Positions 1 to 7,079 of a stretch of 64,000 nt of DNA are shown here, one piece after another. Location of the stretch: positions 267,693 to 331,692 of the forward strand of contig NZ_JACHJQ010000008.1 of NCBI RefSeq assembly GCF_014203735.1. The letters are read 5' to 3'. The notes below the pieces were generated by a model, which saw only the letters and a list, made by a program, of their open reading frames with translations, searched no databases and was not told the DNA's origin. The position numbers and the translations under genes are program-made. Origin of the DNA: Actinophytocola algeriensis. GTDB lineage: Bacteria > Actinomycetota > Actinomycetes > Mycobacteriales > Pseudonocardiaceae. The number at the start of each line of letters is the position of its first letter. Position 1 is the stretch's first letter.

Positions 1-1
1 C

Positions 2-187
2 GGTGACCCGGGCGACCCGGGTGAGCCGCCGGCGTGCGACGGCACGACCGCGTGGAGCGCGTCGGCGCTGTACTTCTTCGGCGACGAGGTGAGCCACAAC
101 GGCCACGTGTGGATCCTGGCGGCGTTCTTCTCCTACGGGGAGGCGCCGGGCAGCACGACGTCGTGGCTGGACCTGGGGGCGTGCTAG
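2..187 (+). CDS. C-terminal end of a secreted chitin-binding protein (CBM5/12)
   Basis: Only the last 61 residues are in the window; the 5' part lies outside. A Gly/Asp/Pro linker (GDPGDPGEPP) leads into a module that starts CDGTTAWS and ends TTSWLDLGAC. The pattern Cys, Trp, a GDEVSHNG turn, aromatic residues, then PG...SW..LG.C is that of carbohydrate-binding module family 5/12, which binds chitin on secreted chitinases and some proteases. The two Cys residues at the ends probably pair. The catalytic domain cannot be seen, so the enzyme class is unknown; chitinase is likely but inferred. A strong hairpin terminator follows the stop codon. Confidence 0.8.
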   Translation, partial: GDPGDPGEPPACDGTTAWSASALYFFGDEVSHNGHVWILAAFFSYGEAPGSTTSWLDLGAC

Positions 188-209
188 CAATATTTTGAGC
201 TGAACACGA

Positions 210-242
210 CGGTGGCGGGTGCCGGACTGGTGCCCGCCACCG
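210..242 (+). terminator. Hairpin terminator after the chitin-binding protein gene
   Basis: A perfect 10-bp stem (CGGTGGCGGG paired with CCCGCCACCG) encloses a 13-base loop and is followed by TTTCC. It starts 22 bases after the stop codon at 187 and separates the upstream unit from the pullulanase gene. Confidence 0.75.
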
Positions 243-267
243 TTTCCTTCCAGCGCCGGGAGCCGAC

Positions 268-3264
268 GTGCCGAGGTACCGGGTTCTGACTGTGTGCACC
301 ACCTTCGTCGCGGGGCTCCTGGTCGCGCCGGTGGTGCCGGCGGCCGCCGACCACACCGCGGCACCGAACGCGGTGTCGGTGCCGGGGTCGCACAACAGCG
401 AGATGGGCTGCCCGGGCGACTGGCAACCGGACTGTGCGCAGGCGCAGCTGGTTCTCGACCCGGCCGACGGGCGGTGGAAGGGCTCGTACACGTTGCCCGC
501 GGGCACCTACCAGTACAAGGCCGCCATCAACGGTTCCTGGGACGAGAACTACGGCGCGGGCGGTGTGCCCGGCGGCGCCGACATCACGTACACGACGGCG
601 GGTGGCCCTGTCTCGTTCTCCTACGACCCGACCTCGCACGTGGTCTCGGTGTCGGCGGTGGGGGCACCCGATCTGCGGTTGGCGCGGGCGCAGTGGCTGC
701 GCCGGGACGTGCTCGCGTTCGACGTGCCCGCCGGGGCCGCGGACTTCCGGTTGTTCCACGCACCGGAGGGTGGGCTGGTCGCCACGAGTGAGGGCGTGTC
801 GGGTGGCGAGTCGTTGCCGCTGGCGCTGGACCCGGCGGGGTTGCCCGCCGAACTCGCCGGGCGGTTTCCGCACCTGGCCGCGTACGAGGCGCTGCGGGTG
901 CCGAGGACCGCGGTCGGCGACCTGCTGACCGGGCAGCTCGCGGTCGCGGCCTTCGACGGGAGCGGGCGGCTGGTCGACGTGACCGGGGTGCAGATCCCGG
1001 GTGTGCTCGACGACCTGTACGCGGGTGCGGCCGGGCAGCGGCTGGGTCCGGTGTGGCGGCTCGGTCGGCCGTCGCTGGCGTTGTGGGCGCCGACGGCGAA
1101 GGACGTCGAGCTGGTGCTGGGTGCGCGGCGGCTCCCGATGACCCGCGACGGGGACGGGGTGTGGCACGCGAAGGGTGACCGCGGCTGGCGGGACGCGCGG
1201 TACGCGTTCGCGGTCACGGTGTACGTGCCCGCGCTCGACGATGTCGTCACGAACGTGGTCACCGACCCGTACTCGCTGGGGTTGACGACGAACTCGGCCC
1301 GGTCGGTGCTGGTGGACCTCGACGATCCGGCGCTGGCGCCGAAGGGCTGGGACCGGCTGCGCAAGCCCGCGCTCCCCCGCCAGGAGGACTCGACGATCTA
1401 CGAGTTGCACGTGCGGGACTTCTCGGTCGGCGACACGTCCGTGCCCTCGGCGCACCGCGGCACGTTCCTGGCGTTCACCGACCGCGACAGCGCGGGGATG
1501 CGGCAGTTGCGTGACCTCGCCGGCGCGGGGCTGAACACGGTGCACCTGTTGCCGGTCAACGACATCGCGACGATCGAGGAGCGCCGTTCGCAGCAGCAGG
1601 CGCCGCCGTGCGACCTCGCGTCGTACGGTCCGGCGGCCGAGGACCAGCAGGCGTGCCTGGACCCGGTCCGGGACGCGGACGGGTTCAACTGGGGCTACGA
1701 CCCGTTGCACTACACCACGCCGGAGGGGTCGTACAGCACGAACCCGGACGGCACGCGGCGCACCCGTGAGTTCCGGGAGATGGTCGGCGGGCTCAACGGC
1801 GCGGGCCTGCGGGTGGTGCTGGACGTGGTGTACAACCACACCCCGGCGTCGGGGCAGGACGAGCACTCGGTGCTGGACCGGATCGTGCCGGGCTACTACC
1901 AGCGACTGTCGGCGACGGGCGCGGTCGAGACGTCGACGTGTTGCGCGAACACGGCGACCGAGCACCGGATGATGGGCAAGCTGATGGTGGACTCGGTCGT
2001 CACGTGGGCCCGCGAGTACAAAGTGGACGGTTTCCGGTTCGACCTGATGGGCCACCACACCAAGGCGAACATGCTGGCGGTGCGGGCCGCGCTGGACCGG
2101 CTCACCCCGGAGGAGGACGGTGTCGACGGCAGGAAGGTCTTCCTGTACGGCGAGGGCTGGAACTTCGGCGAGGTCGCGAACGACGCGCGGTTCGTGCAGG
2201 CGACGCAGCTGAACATGGCGGGCACCGGGATCGGCACGTTCTCGGACCGGTTGCGGGACGCGGTGCGTGGCGGTGGCCCGTTCGACGAGGACCCGAGGAT
2301 CCAGGGGTTTGCGACCGGTCTGTACACCGACCAGAACGGTGCGGCGGTGAACGGGACGCCGGAGCAGCAGCGGGCGCGGCTGCTGCTGTACCAGGACCAG
2401 ATCAAGGTGGGGCTGGCGGGGAACCTGCGGGACTACCGGTTCACCGACCGCAGCGGCGCGGTGGTGACGGGGTCGCAGGTCGACTACAACGGTCAGCCCG
2501 CCGGGTATGCGGCCGATCCGGCCGAGACGATCACCTACGTCGACGCGCACGACAACGAGACGTTGTTCGACGTGATCCAGTACAAGGTGCCGCGGTCGAC
2601 GTCGATGGCGGACCGGGTGCGGATGAACACGGTCGCGCTGGCGACGACGGCGCTGGCGCAGGGCCCGTCGTTCTGGCACGCGGGCACGGACCTGTTGCGG
2701 TCGAAGTCGTTGGACCGCAACAGCTACAACTCGGGTGACTGGTTCAACCGCGTCGACTGGACGGGCCGTGAGTCGACGTGGGGGTCGGGGCTGCCGCCTC
2801 GTGCGGACAACGAGCCCAAGTGGGACTTCATGCGTCCGTTGCTGGCCGACCCGGCGCTCGAGCCGGGGCAGCCGGACCTGCGTGCCGCGCACCGGCAGGC
2901 GCTGGACCTGCTGCGGATCCGGTTCTCCTCTCCCCTGTTCCGGCTGGGGTCGGCGCGGGAGGTGCAGGCGCGGGTGAGTTTCCCGGCCGGTGGCCCGGAC
3001 CAGGCGCCGGGGGTGATCGTGATGGTGCTCGACGACCGGGTCGGGCCGGACCTGGACCCGAGGTGGGAGAGCATCGTGGTGGTGTTCAACGCCTCCGACG
3101 AGGCCACGACGCAGCCGGTGCCCGGGCAGGCGGGGGCCCGGTACCGGCTGCACCCGGTGCAGGCGGGCGGCGCGGACCCGGTGGTGCGCGGGTCGGGGTA
3201 TGACCGCGCCACGGGTGCGTTCACGGTCCCGGCGCGCAGTGTGGCGGTGTTCACGAGCCGGTAG
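268..3264 (+). CDS. pulA: Secreted type I pullulanase (GH13)
   Basis: The 998-residue protein hydrolyses alpha-1,6 branch points of pullulan, starch or glycogen outside the cell. A signal peptide (residues 1-28, ending PAAADH) precedes an X25-like starch-binding module (about 35-115, TYQYKAAINGSWDENYG), a CBM48-like domain (about 255-345), the GH13 barrel (about 380-880) and a C-terminal all-beta domain. Family signatures are NWGYDPLHY, the type I pullulanase hallmark; VVLDVVYNHT; FRFDLMGHH with nucleophile Asp592; YGEGWNFGE with acid/base Glu629; and DAHDNETLFD with Asp762. The length fits secreted actinobacterial pullulanases. The GTG start is set by the signal peptide; the only nearby purine-rich run is CCGGGAG. 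It appears monocistronic. Confidence 0.95.
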   Translation: MPRYRVLTVCTTFVAGLLVAPVVPAAADHTAAPNAVSVPGSHNSEMGCPGDWQPDCAQAQLVLDPADGRWKGSYTLPAGTYQYKAAINGSWDENYGAGGVPGGADITYTTAGGPVSFSYDPTSHVVSVSAVGAPDLRLARAQWLRRDVLAFDVPAGAADFRLFHAPEGGLVATSEGVSGGESLPLALDPAGLPAELAGRFPHLAAYEALRVPRTAVGDLLTGQLAVAAFDGSGRLVDVTGVQIPGVLDDLYAGAAGQRLGPVWRLGRPSLALWAPTAKDVELVLGARRLPMTRDGDGVWHAKGDRGWRDARYAFAVTVYVPALDDVVTNVVTDPYSLGLTTNSARSVLVDLDDPALAPKGWDRLRKPALPRQEDSTIYELHVRDFSVGDTSVPSAHRGTFLAFTDRDSAGMRQLRDLAGAGLNTVHLLPVNDIATIEERRSQQQAPPCDLASYGPAAEDQQACLDPVRDADGFNWGYDPLHYTTPEGSYSTNPDGTRRTREFREMVGGLNGAGLRVVLDVVYNHTPASGQDEHSVLDRIVPGYYQRLSATGAVETSTCCANTATEHRMMGKLMVDSVVTWAREYKVDGFRFDLMGHHTKANMLAVRAALDRLTPEEDGVDGRKVFLYGEGWNFGEVANDARFVQATQLNMAGTGIGTFSDRLRDAVRGGGPFDEDPRIQGFATGLYTDQNGAAVNGTPEQQRARLLLYQDQIKVGLAGNLRDYRFTDRSGAVVTGSQVDYNGQPAGYAADPAETITYVDAHDNETLFDVIQYKVPRSTSMADRVRMNTVALATTALAQGPSFWHAGTDLLRSKSLDRNSYNSGDWFNRVDWTGRESTWGSGLPPRADNEPKWDFMRPLLADPALEPGQPDLRAAHRQALDLLRIRFSSPLFRLGSAREVQARVSFPAGGPDQAPGVIVMVLDDRVGPDLDPRWESIVVVFNASDEATTQPVPGQAGARYRLHPVQAGGADPVVRGSGYDRATGAFTVPARSVAVFTSR

Positions 3265-3334
3265 CGGTCACATTCCGGCGCGCTCCCTCGTCGGGGATGT
3301 GTAACCACGACGACGACAGAGGGGCCGGTCCATC

Positions 3335-3808
3335 ATGGATGCCCGTTTGAACCTGTTCGGCAGCCCGTTCGCCATGAAGTTCCTGAAGCACGTCACCGCG
3401 GCGGGCCGGGTCATCGGCGAGTCGACGCTGCCCGCGGCGACGCAGGAGCTGGTGCGGTTGCGTGCCAGCCAGATCAACGGCTGCGGGTTCTGCACCGACA
3501 TGCACACCAAGGAAGCCCTGGCGGCCGGGGAGGACGTGACGCGGCTGAACCTGGTCGCGACCTGGCGGGAGGCGACGGTCTTCACCGACGCCGAGCGTGC
3601 CGCGCTGGAACTGGCGGAGCAGGGCACCCGCATCGCCGACGCGGCCGGTGGTGTCCCGGACGAGGTGTGGGCGAACGCGGCCAAGCACTACGACGAGGAG
3701 CAGCTCGCGGCGCTGGTCGGCGTGATCGCGGTCATCAACGCGTTCAACCGGGTGAACGTGCTGGTCGCGCAGCCCGCGGGTGACTACGAGGTCGGTCAGT
3801 TCGGCTGA
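3335..3808 (+). CDS. Carboxymuconolactone decarboxylase family / AhpD-like protein
   Basis: A 157-residue all-helical protein with the AhpD-type active site INGCGFCTDMH (Cys50, Cys53, His57). The CxxC...H motif is the alkylhydroperoxidase catalytic triad-like site, so a role in peroxide reduction or thiol redox chemistry is likely. The substrate cannot be told from sequence. A purine-rich RBS (GACAGAGGGG) precedes the ATG. The 3' end overlaps the convergent LLM oxidoreductase gene by 13 bp. It is a single-domain member of the usual length, with no signal peptide, so it is cytoplasmic. Confidence 0.9.
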   Translation: MDARLNLFGSPFAMKFLKHVTAAGRVIGESTLPAATQELVRLRASQINGCGFCTDMHTKEALAAGEDVTRLNLVATWREATVFTDAERAALELAEQGTRIADAAGGVPDEVWANAAKHYDEEQLAALVGVIAVINAFNRVNVLVAQPAGDYEVGQFG

Positions 3809-4647
3809 CCGTGTAGCCGGGCGCCCATCTTGGCGATGAACGCCAGGACGGCGTCGGAGTCCTTGTCGGGCACGCCGATGACCACCTCGTCGACACCGAG
3901 CGCGGCGAGGTGGTCCACCCGTTCGGGATCGGCGCGTCCGCCGAGCGCGACGACGTAGGGTTCGCCGGTGCGGCCCGCGTCGGCCCAGTGCTTGTTCAGC
4001 AGCCGCATCCGGTCGGCGTGGTCGGTCTCGTACGGGGTGGTGATCCAGCCGTCGGCGTTGGCCGCGATCCAGCTGAACGTGCGTTCCGTGCCACCCGCGC
4101 CGACGAGCAGCGGCACGTGTTCCTGGACCGGTTTCGGGTAGGCCCAGCTGCCGCCGAACGAGACGAACCGGCCGTCGTAGGACGCGACGTCGTCGGTCCA
4201 CAGTGCACGCATCGCCTCGACGTACTCGCGCAGTGCGGTGTACCGGAGTTTGGCGGGGACGCCGTGGTCAGCGAGCTCGTCGGTGTTCCACCCGAACCCG
4301 GCGCCGAGGGTGACCCGACCGCCGGACAGGAAGTCGAGGCTGGCGATCGTCTTGGCGAGGGTGATCGGGTCGGACTCGACCGGCAGCGCGACGGCGGTGG
4401 CGAGCCGGATGGTCGAGGTGACCGCGGCGGCGGTCGAGAGCGCCACCCAGGGGTCGAGGGTGCGCAGGTAGCGGTCGTCGGGCAGGTCGCCGGTGCCGGT
4501 GCGCGGGTGCGCGGCTTCCCTGCGGACGGGGATGTGGGTGTGCTCGGGCACGTAGAAGGAGTGGAACCCGGCGTCTTCCGCGGCTTTCGCGCAGGCGGCG
4601 GGCGTGATCCCGCGGTCACTCGTGAACAGCACGATCCCGAACCGCAT
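3796..4647 (-). CDS. LLM-class F420-dependent oxidoreductase
   Basis: A 283-residue luciferase-like monooxygenase/F420 oxidoreductase (TIGR03619-like). It starts MRFGIVLFTSDRG and carries FYVPEHTHIP, the barrel motif SLDFLSGGRVTLGAGFGWN, and a C-terminal segment (DEVVIGVPD) with the cofactor-proximal part of the fold. I use the ATG at 4647 rather than an upstream in-frame start because GGGGAGGG lies directly before it and homologues begin at this residue. F420 as cofactor is inferred from the family; some members use FMN. The promoter region contains a KstR-type palindrome, so steroid or lipid-linked expression is plausible. Converges on, and overlaps, the AhpD-like gene. Confidence 0.88.
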   Translation of the reverse strand: MRFGIVLFTSDRGITPAACAKAAEDAGFHSFYVPEHTHIPVRREAAHPRTGTGDLPDDRYLRTLDPWVALSTAAAVTSTIRLATAVALPVESDPITLAKTIASLDFLSGGRVTLGAGFGWNTDELADHGVPAKLRYTALREYVEAMRALWTDDVASYDGRFVSFGGSWAYPKPVQEHVPLLVGAGGTERTFSWIAANADGWITTPYETDHADRMRLLNKHWADAGRTGEPYVVALGGRADPERVDHLAALGVDEVVIGVPDKDSDAVLAFIAKMGARLHGQPN

Positions 4648-4680
4648 GCACCCTCCCCGCGCCGAAAGCACCACCGAAAG

Positions 4681-4694
4681 TAGAACGTGTTCTA
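4681..4694 (-). promoter_or_regulatory. KstR-like operator upstream of the LLM oxidoreductase
   Basis: TAGAACGTGTTCTA is an inverted repeat (TAGAAC, 2-base spacer, GTTCTA). It fits every defined position of the published KstR consensus TnnAACnnGTTnnA. It lies 34 bp upstream of the start at 4647 and abuts a candidate -10 box (TACTTT on the minus strand, 4677-4682). KstR is the TetR-family repressor of cholesterol and lipid catabolism in actinobacteria. Regulation by KstR here is inferred; no kstR gene is in the window. Confidence 0.6.
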
Positions 4695-4734
4695 CCACAC
4701 GGTAGCGCCTGTCGCCCGTCCGCCGCCAGCGGGT

Positions 4735-4769
4735 GGCCGGTCCCGGCGGGGGTGCCGCCGGGACCGGCC
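4735..4769 (-). terminator. Long hairpin terminator after the lectin-like gene
   Basis: A perfect 15-bp GC stem (4735-4749 with 4755-4769) with a 5-base loop lies 7 bp beyond the stop codon at 4777. There is no T-run, which is common for actinobacterial terminators. It closes the RHS-lectin operon. Confidence 0.8.
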
Positions 4770-4776
4770 GGGGAGG

Positions 4777-7068
4777 TCACTTCATCGCGGGCAGTGCGTG
4801 TTCGGTGAAGGTCGCCGTCTTCGCGGCGGCGAAGGGGTATGCCGCGCGGACGACACGGGGTGTGCCGTTGACGCCGCGGTACACGATGACCCAGGACTGG
4901 CCGCCGGATGCGGAGATCACGCCCACGGTCGGGTCGACGACGGTCGGGTCGACGTTGCCGGACCACCCGGTGTAGAGCTCGTAGGTCTCGGTGCCCGCGG
5001 CGGTTTCGTCCCACAGCAGGATCTGGCCGCCCTCGTCGCGGGTGACGATCCAGGTGCGGCCGTCGACCGGGTCGATGACGGCCGTCGGGGCGCCGGTCAC
5101 GCCGGTCTGGCCGGTGGGGGTCCAGCCGGCTGGGAACGCGCCGGCGGCGTCCTGTTTCTTCATCATGACCGCACCGTCGACCGTCCTGGCGAACAGCCCG
5201 ACCCGGTAGCCCGGATAGGTGACCGCCGCCGGGGTTTCGGCGATGCTGCCGCCGAGGTCGCTCCACGCGGTGACGGTGAGGTCGTCGCGGAACACGAGGG
5301 TCTTGACCGTGCCTGCGGCGGTGCGGGCGAAGACCTGCACGCCGTCGCGGACGGTCGCGGTGGACGGGGTGCCGACGAGGTCCTGGTCGCCGAGGTTGCG
5401 CCAGTACGGGGTGGTGCCAGCGCGGACGAACGCCCACAGCTTGCCGTCGGCGTCCACCGCGAACAGCACGGTGGTGCCGCCTGTGAGGTTGGCGGCGGCG
5501 GGTGCGGCCGCCATGGAGCCGCCGAGGTCGGTGAACGCGGTCCAGGTCGGCAGGTCGGACTTGGTCTGCTGGGTGGTCCACACGTCGCCGCCGTCGCCGT
5601 ACTGGGCGGCCACCTGCACGACACCGGCGGCGCCGTGGGTCAGCGCGGCCGGCCCGGAGAACGCTTCGTTGCCGGAGATGGTCTGGTACTGGACGTCGTA
5701 GGTGTTGTTGGGGTCGGGCTGGTGTGCGACGACGACCTTGCCGAGGTTGTCGACGTAGGCGTACTCGACGGTCGCGAGGCTCTGGCCCGGCTGGATCTTG
5801 GCCTGCAGCAGCCGGATCGGCGTGTTCTGCCGCGGCGGGACGACGGTCTGCGGGTCGGAGAACCAGCCTTCGAGGTCGATGTAGATGAGGGTGGCGGCGC
5901 TGCCGTAGTTCTTGATCCGCACCTTCCCGTCGGTGCCGGGTTTGACGACGACCGAGGCGCGGTGGTGGGTGGTGGCGTTGTACTGGGTGTGCGCGACGCC
6001 GGGTTCGGTGCCGCCGGTGGACCAGGCGCGCAGGGCGCCGTAGGAGGTGCCGCCACCGGCCTGCATGCTCAGCATGGCGCCCGCGATGCCGCGGGTCGGC
6101 AGGCCGTTGGTGCCGCCGACTTGGACGTCGACGACGGCGTTCGCGCCGAGGGTGCCGCTGTAGAGGCGGGTCGTGACGGGCCGCATCCCGGCGCCCGCGG
6201 TGGCGGTCCTGGTGAAGTAGCCGAAGATGTCGGCGACGAGGTGCGCGGGCGCGGATCCCTTGTTGGTGAACGTGATGCGGGTGTCGGTGGTCAGCGGGAG
6301 CACGGCGCCGGTGGCCGAGTTCTGCCGGTTCTCGTAGTTGATGACACCGACGGTCGATGCGGCCGCGCCGGTCGGGGTGGCGGTGAACCAGCCGGTCGCG
6401 GTGGCGCTGGAGGGCACGGTCAGCTCGACGAACGCCGCGGACGCGCCCGCGGGTACGCCACCCGCGGCGAGGTCGAAGGTGCGCGACCCACCGGCGGGGA
6501 CGATCGTCGTCTTCGTGGTGTCGACGACCCGTCGCTGGGTGACGGGCACGAACCCGCCGTTGGTGGCGCCGGTGGAGGTGGTGAAGTAGCCCTGCACGTC
6601 GACGACGACGTGGGTGTCACCGTAGGCGTTGAAGATCGTGATCTGCCCGTTGGCCCCTGGCCGCACGACAGCGGTGTTGGACAGCGTCTCCCCGGGCCCG
6701 ACGTTGAGCATGGAGACGCCGGGGCGGGTGGTGTTGTGGGGGTAGGCGGTGAGCCAGGTCCCGGCGGTGGGCGCGGCGGCGGTGAGCCGGATGAGGACGG
6801 CGCTGACCCCGGTGGCGGGCACACCGCCGACGTTGACGGCATTGATGGACGCGGTCGCGCCCGCCTTCAGCTTGACGTTGTTGGTGCGGGTGTCCCAGAT
6901 CTTTCGTGGCGTGGTGAAGGGGACGAAGTCCCCGCCGCGGGACGCGGCGTCCGCGTGCGCCACGGGCTGGTGCGCGGCCGGCGCGACGACGAGCGCGAGC
7001 GCGGCCACGAGCGCCGCGACCGCGGCCACCCAGCGCGCCGGTCTCCGGCGCGAGCTGTCTTTCATCAT
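4777..7068 (-). CDS. Secreted protein with DTR-type beta repeats and a C-terminal PLL/propeller-like lectin region
   Basis: A 763-residue exported protein. A signal peptide (RRRPARWVAAVAALVAALAL..., cut near HADAAS) is followed by repeats of the actinobacterial surface type: FVPFTTPRKIWDTR and FVPVTQRRVVDTT units, each ending in a VVVDVQGYF or LVADIFGYF strand, plus a diverged third unit. From about residue 430 to the end there are WxxLGG blades (WTAFTDLGGS, WRNLGDQD, WSDLGGS) as in PLL-like, tachylectin-type sugar-binding beta-propellers. The start at 7068 is chosen because a GAGAGAGGAA RBS precedes ATGATG; the longer frame reading back into the RHS gene is a shadow. It begins 11 bp after the RHS stop codon, so the two are almost certainly one operon. 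Probable role: surface or secreted carbohydrate binding, perhaps anchoring. Confidence 0.8.
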   Translation of the reverse strand: MMKDSSRRRPARWVAAVAALVAALALVVAPAAHQPVAHADAASRGGDFVPFTTPRKIWDTRTNNVKLKAGATASINAVNVGGVPATGVSAVLIRLTAAAPTAGTWLTAYPHNTTRPGVSMLNVGPGETLSNTAVVRPGANGQITIFNAYGDTHVVVDVQGYFTTSTGATNGGFVPVTQRRVVDTTKTTIVPAGGSRTFDLAAGGVPAGASAAFVELTVPSSATATGWFTATPTGAAASTVGVINYENRQNSATGAVLPLTTDTRITFTNKGSAPAHLVADIFGYFTRTATAGAGMRPVTTRLYSGTLGANAVVDVQVGGTNGLPTRGIAGAMLSMQAGGGTSYGALRAWSTGGTEPGVAHTQYNATTHHRASVVVKPGTDGKVRIKNYGSAATLIYIDLEGWFSDPQTVVPPRQNTPIRLLQAKIQPGQSLATVEYAYVDNLGKVVVAHQPDPNNTYDVQYQTISGNEAFSGPAALTHGAAGVVQVAAQYGDGGDVWTTQQTKSDLPTWTAFTDLGGSMAAAPAAANLTGGTTVLFAVDADGKLWAFVRAGTTPYWRNLGDQDLVGTPSTATVRDGVQVFARTAAGTVKTLVFRDDLTVTAWSDLGGSIAETPAAVTYPGYRVGLFARTVDGAVMMKKQDAAGAFPAGWTPTGQTGVTGAPTAVIDPVDGRTWIVTRDEGGQILLWDETAAGTETYELYTGWSGNVDPTVVDPTVGVISASGGQSWVIVYRGVNGTPRVVRAAYPFAAAKTATFTEHALPAMK

Positions 7069-7079
7069 CGGTTCCTCTC

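Noticed and set aside
184..3153. 989-residue open frame on the minus strand opposite the pullulanase gene
   Set aside because: Arg/Pro/His-rich composition without domains. It mirrors the codon pattern of a verified GH13 gene, as expected in high-GC DNA.
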